6,987 nucleotides of DNA from Dehalococcoidia bacterium (GTDB lineage Bacteria > Chloroflexota > Dehalococcoidia > UBA3495): the NCBI GenBank assembly GCA_028822675.1, contig JAPKDE010000137.1, forward strand, positions 1 through 6,987, read 5' to 3'. The notes beneath the pieces are model-generated. The model was not told the origin of the DNA, did no database searches, and saw nothing but the letters and a program-made list of their open reading frames with translations. Shown piece by piece: positions 1 to 4,598 of the stretch (positions within the stretch are counted from its first letter, which is position 1; the number at the start of each line of letters is the position of its first letter). A program made the translations under genes and the position numbers.

Positions 1-1362
1 ATACTGAGGCGGATAACCGCCAGAAATATCTCGACGAATACCAACGGCGGAGAGGTACCCCTCCCTGATAGCGAGCCCGCCATTGACCTCTGCGCACAGT
101 GCAACGGCAGTGGGTGGGTTACGCGCCGGGTCTACGTAGGCCATCCGGACTTCGGACAGGCCATTCCCTGCGTCTGCCAGCAAACCCAGGACCAAGACAC
201 CCGGGCCGCCGCGCTGCGCCGCTACAGCAATCTAGGCGCTCTGGCGCGCATATCTTTCGCCACCACCAACGTAGAGGGACCACAGGCCGACGTCCTCAGC
301 CAGCAGATGTTCGCAGAAGGGATGAAATCAGCCACCAAGTTTGCTGAAGACCCCCAAGGTTGGCTGGTATTGACCGGACCCAGCGCCAGCGGCAAGACCC
401 ACCTGGCGGTGGCCATCGCCAACCGGTGCATCGAAAGAAGCCAGACTACTTTTTTCATAGTGGCCTCAGACTTGCTGGACCATCTGCGGGCAACGTATTC
501 GCCAGACAGTCCAGTCTCCTATGACGAACTATTTGAGCAGGTGCGCAACGTGTCAGTGCTGGTTCTAGATGACCTGAGCATGAGCAAGGCTACACCCTGG
601 GCCCAAGAGAAGTTGTTCCAGGTAATTAACCACCGCTACAACAACTCGCTGCCCACCGTGATCACCGTTCGAGGCCCGCTCCAACGCCTGGACGACGCCC
701 TGCGCACCAGGCTTGAAGGGTCAGATGGCACTGCCGAGGTTGTCCAACTGGGCAATTTCAACAGCCGCATGGTTCAGGGAATTGGCGAAATCCAAGCCGA
801 GATGCTGCAGCGGATGACCTTTGAGAACTTTGACACCCTGGGTGGCGCCGGTGCGTCCGCGCAAGAACAGGAGTCGCTGGACCGAGCACTTCACACTGCC
901 GAAGCCTTTGCGGCAAACCCGGAGGGCTGGCTGCTATTCAACGGCCCACGTGGTTGCGGGAAGACCCACTTGGCCGTGGCCATTGCCGGAGAACGCCTCA
1001 GGCAGGGCAGCCAGGTGTTCTTTGCCTTTGTGCCCACGTTGCTGGACCACCTGCGGGCAACTTTCAGTCCGGACAGTCAAGTAGGCTACGACGAATTATT
1101 TGAGCAAATAAACTCGGTCCCTCTATTGGTATTAGACGACCTCGGCGCAGAAAGCAGCACTGCCTGGGCAGAAGAGAAGCTGTACCAGATTGTAGTCCAC
1201 CGCCATGAGGCCCGCCTACCCACCGTCATCACCACCGTCTCCACCATCGAAGACCTGGAAGACACGAAATCCCGTATCGCCTCCCGTCTGGTAGACGGCT
1301 TAGTTGTAGACTGGCTACCGATTGTTGCGCCTAATTACCGGGATCAACGCCGCCGTGGGTAA
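1..1362 (+). CDS. DnaC/IstB-like AAA+ ATPase with zinc ribbon and two tandem ATPase domains (5' partial)
   Basis: Frame 1 is open from the left edge to TAA at 1360-1362 (453 codons visible). The first ATG is at 307, but starting there would discard clear family sequence: a Cys4 zinc ribbon (CAQC at visible residues 31-34, CVC at 57-59) and the LGAL-x-RISF stretch that opens the first ATPase domain. No ATG, GTG or TTG lies in frame before 307, so the start is probably outside the window. Domain 1 has Walker A GPSASGKT (126-133) and Walker B VLVLDDLS (Asp190-191). Domain 2 has GPRGCGKT (315-322) and LLVLDDLG (Asp379-380). Both keep LLDHLRAT-x-SPDS and YDELFEQ. The Asn usual after the sensor-1 strand is replaced in both (TVITV, TVITT). 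Domain 2 keeps an ASRL arginine-finger-like motif; domain 1 has the weaker RTRL. DnaC-family proteins load replicative helicase or assist transposases and normally carry one ATPase domain, so the doubling is odd. No istA-like transposase is adjacent, which favours a replication or helicase-loader role (inference). Confidence 0.85.
   Translation: MLRRITARNISTNTNGGEVPLPDSEPAIDLCAQCNGSGWVTRRVYVGHPDFGQAIPCVCQQTQDQDTRAAALRRYSNLGALARISFATTNVEGPQADVLSQQMFAEGMKSATKFAEDPQGWLVLTGPSASGKTHLAVAIANRCIERSQTTFFIVASDLLDHLRATYSPDSPVSYDELFEQVRNVSVLVLDDLSMSKATPWAQEKLFQVINHRYNNSLPTVITVRGPLQRLDDALRTRLEGSDGTAEVVQLGNFNSRMVQGIGEIQAEMLQRMTFENFDTLGGAGASAQEQESLDRALHTAEAFAANPEGWLLFNGPRGCGKTHLAVAIAGERLRQGSQVFFAFVPTLLDHLRATFSPDSQVGYDELFEQINSVPLLVLDDLGAESSTAWAEEKLYQIVVHRHEARLPTVITTVSTIEDLEDTKSRIASRLVDGLVVDWLPIVAPNYRDQRRRG
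3..68 (+). CDS. possible C-terminal end of an upstream gene (partial)
   Basis: Frame 3 is open from the left edge to TGA at 66-68 and reads as a hydrophilic, Arg-rich tail (TEADNRQKYLDEYQRRRGTPP). Charged tails of this sort end the DnaD-like replication proteins that often sit just before DnaC-like ATPases, so it could be the end of such a gene overlapping the next one. Only 21 codons are visible. The overlapping frame 1 also reads plausibly as the N-terminus of the ATPase, so this may be a shadow. No function can be assigned from the window alone. Confidence 0.3.
   Translation, partial: TEADNRQKYLDEYQRRRGTPP
346..1239 (+). repeat. internal tandem duplication of the AAA+ domain (about 567-base period)
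   Basis: Bases around 346-672 match 913-1239 at a constant offset of 567 bases (189 codons). Both copies hold Walker A, the LLDHLRAT block, YDELFEQ and Walker B. DNA similarity is still obvious, for example TTGCTGGACCA at the start of the block near 473 and again near 1040, so the duplication is fairly recent or kept similar by conversion. The inter-copy segment (about 673-912) encodes the end of domain 1 and the entry strand of domain 2. Confidence 0.85.
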
Positions 1363-1386
1363 GCAGGGGCTGTCTAAGTAGAACCG

Positions 1387-1417
1387 AAAACCCCCATTTG
1401 GCAAATGGGGGCTTTTT
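1387..1417 (+). terminator. rho-independent terminator after the ATPase gene
   Basis: A perfect 9-bp stem, CCCCCATTT (1391-1399) with AAATGGGGG (1403-1411), closes a GGC loop. It is followed by CTTTTT (1412-1417) and preceded by AAAA (1387-1390), so it could work in both directions. It starts 28 bases past the ATPase stop. A short outer inverted repeat, AACCG (1382-1386) and CGGTT (1425-1429), flanks it. Confidence 0.85.
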
Positions 1418-1421
1418 ATTC

Positions 1422-1958
1422 CCCCGGTTGCCAACAGATATTTGGTCTGAAGTGGGACTCGGTTGACCTGGCCGGTGCAACATTACGTGTAGTGCGAACC
1501 CTCCAACAGATTACTGACCATGGACTCGTGGAAGGCCAGCCAAAGACTCCACGCTCTCGGCGGTCCATATCGCTATCACCAGAGGCAGTTGAGTTACTGC
1601 ACGGTGTGACAGAGGTACCCAGATGGAACATCAGTTGGACTACGGTGCTCTCTGGAGTAACACAGGGTATGTGTTTACCCAGTTGGACGGTTCCCCAATT
1701 GACCCGGACCGCATTAGCAAAGAGTTTCCTAAGTTGGTGAAGGCTCAAGGTCTGCCACATTTGACCTTTCATGGGCTAAGGCACGCCCATGCAACACTAG
1801 CTCTAAGCGCGGGGATAAACCCGAAGGTCGTAAGCGAACGCTTGGGTCATTCCAGTATCTCGGCCACCATGTACATTTACTCCCATGTTGTCCCAGGTAT
1901 GCAGGAAGAAGCGGCGTTAGCTGTTGAACGACTTCTGGACCGACCAGCGTTGGGGTAA
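1422..1958 (+). pseudogene. tyrosine recombinase (phage-type integrase) relic, truncated and frameshifted
   Basis: Two frames together give the C-terminal catalytic part of a phage-type integrase. Frame 1 (about 1434-1605) reads FGLKWDSVDL, then RVVRTLQQI and PKTPRSRRSISL, with the beta-hairpin Lys in PKT. Frame 3 (about 1620-1958) reads YVFTQLDGSPIDPDRIS, HGLRHAHATL (His and second catalytic Arg), RLGHSSI (third His) and YIYSHVVPGM (catalytic Tyr), ending at TAA 1956-1958. The frames must be joined between about 1600 and 1623, consistent with a one-base deletion. The whole N-terminal arm-binding/core-binding region and the first catalytic Arg are missing. The homology begins right after the upstream terminator, at a GCQQIFGLKW stretch where families usually read GLRxGE. 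It cannot make an active recombinase. It is the footprint of an integrated element. Confidence 0.85.
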
Positions 1959-2095
1959 GCACAGTGCCAATGCCCACCAAATGCCACCAACTTCACTCTA
2001 TGCGACTCGGCTATACAAACAAGATAAGGTAAACTAGGCGTGAAAAATATCAAGTGGAGTCGAGTAGACAGACTAGCTGGCACATCGGGCTTGAG

Positions 2096-2141
2096 TTTTA
2101 TAAACAGCAGGTTGTGGGTTCCATTTCTATCACCGGCTCCA
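2096..2141 (+). pseudogene. decayed tRNA-Thr-like 3' half; candidate attachment-site remnant
   Basis: From an anticodon-loop-like TTTTATAA through ACAGCAGG the sequence follows a bacterial tRNA-Thr. A T arm follows: GTGGG (2114-2118), 7-base loop TTCCATT (2119-2125), TCTAT (2126-2130, pairing mostly by G-U). Then come a 3' acceptor strand CACCGGC (2131-2137), T discriminator and encoded CCA (2139-2141). The 5' half is weak: AGCTGGCA near 2075-2082 resembles a D loop, but the matching acceptor strand GCCGGTG is absent. It cannot be a working tRNA. Its place 150 bases after the integrase relic fits a tRNA 3' end used as an integration site, since decayed (inference). Confidence 0.5.
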
Positions 2142-2376
2142 TAAAATAGACACAGAAAAGCCCAAATAAAGTCTCTGTACTGTGTTGGAATTTCCTGGCG
2201 CCATTATCAGCTCGTGCGTTCATCTTCAGGATTAGCCTGCTTTCTGCGTTCGAGGTTGTGAACGTTTAAGTAGGAACCTCTCTAGGAGTCGGGTGATTCT
2301 GTTGGATATTTTCTAAATTAGCTTGGACGTTAGACCGCTCATGCGCTCAGACTCATGGTAAGATTGAATTTGCAAC

Positions 2377-2449
2377 CTGGGTGTATCCGAGCGGTGGGGC
2401 GCCTGATTTGGGAGCGAGAGTCGGTAGTTAGATCCTCCCACACCGCGCA
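2377..2449 (+). pseudogene. degenerate tRNA-Pro(UGG)-like sequence
   Basis: A tRNA-sized stretch has a TTTGGGA anticodon-like loop (UGG) around 2407-2413. Its T arm is GGTAG (2423-2427), loop TTAGATC (2428-2434) and CTCCC (2435-2439), four of five pairs. A five-pair acceptor core joins GGTGT (2380-2384) to ACACC (2440-2444), ending in GCA where CCA would be. The anticodon stem is mispaired (CCTGA against GCGAG), the outer acceptor pairs fail, and the D-to-variable segment is a few bases short. A run of T follows at 2450. It is best read as a tRNA pseudogene or an old element end; a covariance-model score would decide. Confidence 0.4.
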
Positions 2450-2716
2450 TTTTTTAATGCCTAAATCGGACTAGCTGAACAAGCTTTATACGATCTAATG
2501 GAGCTTCCAAGCAAAGGTGCCAGCAGTTCACATTCACTTAGTTTCGAAACGTAATTACTAACGTTGCGGTCTTACTTTCAGTACGCATCTAAACCTAGTT
2601 GCATCAACGTTAAATAACCACGTAATTCCCTGGCGAATACTCGCAGTCCCAATAAGTTTCTTAACAAGCAATTAAATCGTATTCTGAAATCTTAAATTCC
2701 GTAACGGTTCCAAATA

Positions 2717-3382
2717 ATGAATCAACAAGATCTTCTATCTTCGATTTCATTCTTCAGCAACTTAGAGTCGAGTGCGCTTACTACACTCGCATCCGGTATG
2801 CTGTTACGGAAATTCCGGAGAAACCAGCCTATCTTCTACCAAGGGGATCCTGGTGATTGCTTATTTATCGTTTCGGCTGGCCGGGTAAAATTGTTCATCG
2901 AAACTGGCGATGGCGATCAACTTACGATACTCCATTGTGGGGTGGGTGACTGTTTTGGAGAAATGGCTGTCCTAGATGGTCAATCCAGATCAGCTAGTGC
3001 AGAGGCCATGGAGCCAGTAGAAGCATGGATTGTAACAAGGGAAACATTTGTTGACCTGATAGTTCATAATCCTCAATCTTCCTTAGCTCTTATCAGTTTC
3101 CTATGTGCCAAACTAAGAACAAATCTAGACCGCATGGAAGATTTCATCTTCCGAGATGCCTATCATAGAATCGGGCGACAGATTATAAGAATGGCCCCAG
3201 AAGACAAACACGGTTTGTGCTCGATAGAGATAACCCAGGACGAGCTCGCCCGATTAGTAGGTATTACCCGAGAACATGTTAATCGTGTTCTTTCAGAATT
3301 ATCATCTATCGGATATATTGCGACTGGCCGTGGGAAAATAGATATCCTAAATGTATCTGCTATGCAAAATCTTTGGGGCTAA
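2717..3382 (+). CDS. Crp/Fnr-family transcriptional regulator
   Basis: 221 residues, the usual size for the family. Residues about 12-125 form the cyclic-nucleotide-binding-like beta barrel: the FYQGDPGD turn (40-47), LFIVSAGRVKL (49-59), and a phosphate-binding cassette FGEMAVLDGQSRSASAEA (80-97). That cassette keeps Gly-Glu at 81-82 and Arg-Ser at 91-92, the residues that hold the cyclic phosphate in cAMP-binding members. A dimerisation helix follows (about 108-146). The winged helix is at 150-213, with the recognition helix reading TREHVNRVL (184-192). Arg185, Glu186 and Arg190 match the residues that read TGTGA half-sites in Crp. There is no N-terminal Cys cluster as in Fnr, so redox sensing is unlikely. 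The ATG at 2717 has no strong Shine-Dalgarno but gives the standard N-terminus. It is convergent with the surface-protein operon, whose promoter region carries a Crp-type site, so that operon is a likely target (inference). The effector (cAMP or other) cannot be told from sequence. Confidence 0.92.
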   Translation: MNQQDLLSSISFFSNLESSALTTLASGMLLRKFRRNQPIFYQGDPGDCLFIVSAGRVKLFIETGDGDQLTILHCGVGDCFGEMAVLDGQSRSASAEAMEPVEAWIVTRETFVDLIVHNPQSSLALISFLCAKLRTNLDRMEDFIFRDAYHRIGRQIIRMAPEDKHGLCSIEITQDELARLVGITREHVNRVLSELSSIGYIATGRGKIDILNVSAMQNLWG

Positions 3383-3448
3383 CGCACTGATTATTGCGAG
3401 ACGCCACATAACCACAATTTCCAGTACTAACTTCGTGAAATGAAGGAA

Positions 3449-3484
3449 CCGTCCAGAAGATTACCGAGGCTTTTCCATGGACGG
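3449..3484 (-). terminator. possible hairpin terminator of the surface-protein operon
   Basis: CCGTCCA (3449-3455) and TGGACGG (3478-3484) form a perfect 7-bp inverted repeat with a 22-base loop. Inside it, AGAAG and CTTTT can extend pairing. Read on the minus strand it lies 27 bases past the lipoprotein stop and is followed by a T-rich but interrupted stretch (TTCCTTCATTTC). There is no clean T run, so this could be a weak terminator or only a spacer hairpin between convergent genes. Confidence 0.35.
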
Positions 3485-3488
3485 AACT

Positions 3489-3843
3489 TGCATCAGCGAC
3501 CTACCGATAGTTAGTCGTAGTTAGCTGTGACGGTCAAGTCGCCCCAGTCACCCCAAGGGTTTCCGCTATCGAAATAACGATGAGCGTTCCATTGGGATGA
3601 TGGAATTACATATTGAATTGGCCATGTATTTGCTCCATCTTGCTTTAAGAAAATGTAGGCGTAAGCCCAAGCCGCGCTCAAGTCAAGTGTGACTCCTGAT
3701 TCTTTAAAGTACACCTCTCTCCCATGAATCGTCGGGCCATCCAAGTGGCCACACGGGCTTTCACTTATGCATTTCACATATGTACCGTCCCCCCATGTAT
3801 TCCCTTCCACTCCTGCGTCAAATTCTACAGTCAATGTGGATGG
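3489..3843 (-). repeat. 355-base direct repeat, downstream copy
   Basis: Matches 4244-4598 at a constant offset of 755 bases with about 15 differences counted by hand. It covers the terminal module of the lipoprotein from PSTLTVEF to its stop, then about 22 bases beyond, including GGTAGG and a vestigial ATG. The stretch 3517-3672 has no difference from the other copy. Confidence 0.95.
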
Positions 3844-4248
3844 AAGAACGGCGTCGTCATCTGCTGTAACCACCGTGAAGGTTTCGCCGAGGGCTTCTTC
3901 CCAAATTCCGTTGACATCATCAACAGGAACTATTGTAGTTTGAGCGCCGTCTTTAACACTGGCGTTCTGTTCAACTAGAGCAGCAAGGTCAGCTAGAGAT
4001 GTATTGATAGCGTCAATAGTATCTTCGATTTTGACGAAGCTCTCGTTCAGATTAGCAAGGCTATCAGAAATATCTAATATCTCCTCTTCAAGGACTCGGA
4101 TATCTTCGGTATCTTTTCCAATGGCCTGACCTGCTAAACCTTGCCCACAACCTGTCAATATCAGTACTGATGTAAGAATACTGATGCCAAAGACTATCCG
4201 AATTATCGAAACCTCGAATAATGATGCTTTCTTCAGGTAATTCTGCAT
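3511..4248 (-). CDS. lipoprotein with coiled coil and C-terminal WGD-type module (245 aa)
   Basis: I do not recognise a named family. Residues 1-33 are a lipoprotein signal peptide: basic KK at 6-7, hydrophobic core 15-31, lipobox LTGC ending at Cys34, so the mature protein should be lipid-anchored outside the membrane. Residues about 43-97 form an acidic, heptad-like helix (VLEEEILDISDSLANL onward) likely to be a coiled coil, which suggests oligomers. A short spacer (98-135) leads to a 110-residue module (136-245) almost identical to the end of the upstream gene product. The module is rich in Trp and Tyr, has two Cys close together (160, 166; possible disulfide), and two GN-x-WGD motifs. The ATG at 4248 has a GGTAGG Shine-Dalgarno six bases upstream. 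It starts 17 bases after the preceding stop, so both genes are surely one operon. It probably works at the cell surface beside the larger protein; ligand unknown. Confidence 0.85.
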   Translation of the reverse strand: MQNYLKKASLFEVSIIRIVFGISILTSVLILTGCGQGLAGQAIGKDTEDIRVLEEEILDISDSLANLNESFVKIEDTIDAINTSLADLAALVEQNASVKDGAQTTIVPVDDVNGIWEEALGETFTVVTADDDAVLPSTLTVEFDAGVEGNTWGDGTYVKCISESPCGHLDGPTIHGREVYFKESGVTLDLSAAWAYAYIFLKQDGANTWPIQYVIPSSQWNAHRYFDSGNPWGDWGDLTVTANYD

Positions 4249-4598
4249 TAGCGACCTACCAATAGTTAGTTGTAGTTAGCTGTGACGGTCAAGTCGCCCC
4301 AGTCACCCCAAGGGTTTCCGCTATCGAAATAACGATGAGCGTTCCATTGGGATGATGGAATTACATATTGAATTGGCCATGTATTTGCTCCATCTTGCTT
4401 TAAGAAAATGTAGGCGTAAGCCCAAGCAGAGCTCAAGTCAGATGTGACTCCTGATTCTTTAAAGTACACCTCTCTCCCATGAATCGTCGGGCCATTCAGG
4501 TGGCCACACGAGCTTCCACTTATGCATCTCGCATATGTACCATCCCCCCATGTATTCCCTTCCACTCCTGAGTCAAATTCTACAGTCAATGTGGATGG
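4244..4598 (-). repeat. 355-base direct repeat, upstream copy
   Basis: This copy encodes the last 108 or so residues of the 814-residue protein, its stop, and the ribosome-binding site and start codon of the lipoprotein gene. Together with 3489-3843 it brackets the unique 400-base 5' part of the lipoprotein gene (3844-4243). Recombination between the copies would delete 755 bases and leave the upstream gene whole. Confidence 0.95.
4255..4260 (-). promoter_or_regulatory. Shine-Dalgarno of the lipoprotein gene, embedded in the repeat
   Basis: Minus-strand GGTAGG lies six bases before the ATG at 4248. It sits between the stop of the upstream gene (4266-4268) and the lipoprotein start and belongs to the duplicated unit. 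The same GGTAGG plus ATG occurs at the other copy (3500-3505 and 3491-3493), where it leads only to a 10-codon frame. Confidence 0.6.

Larger units (their letters stand above)
1959..2716 (+). other. 758-base stretch without a protein gene, containing tRNA relics
   Basis: I see no credible protein-coding frame here on either strand. Base composition drops toward AT after about 2000. The stretch holds a tRNA-Thr-like 3' half (2096-2141) and a degenerate tRNA-Pro-like sequence (2377-2449) followed by a T run (2450-2455). Ahead of the Crp-family gene a weak promoter can be drawn as TTTCTT (2657-2662), 17-base spacer, TATTCT (2680-2685), but this is not convincing. The rest (2142-2376 and 2456-2650) shows nothing I can name. 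Confidence 0.6.

Noticed and set aside
1..1362. IstB helper of an IS21-type insertion sequence
   Set aside because: The zinc ribbon and doubled ATPase do not fit IstB, no IstA transposase is seen, and no terminal inverted repeats flank the gene.
1416..1772. Minus-strand 118-codon frame
   Set aside because: It lies wholly over the integrase relic, whose plus-strand frames show clear recombinase motifs; the minus-strand product shows no recognisable features.
1405..1958. Working integrase or two separate genes
   Set aside because: The two open frames are consecutive parts of one catalytic domain. The first catalytic Arg and the N-terminal half are absent, so neither part nor their sum would be active.
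2377..2449. Functional tRNA-Pro
   Set aside because: The anticodon stem and outer acceptor pairs are broken, the D-to-variable segment is short and the 3' end lacks CCA.
2500..2550. Second Crp-type site before the Crp-family gene (TTCACA near 2526)
   Set aside because: Only one half-site is present; the partner half at the proper spacing does not match TGTGA, so autoregulation is not supported.
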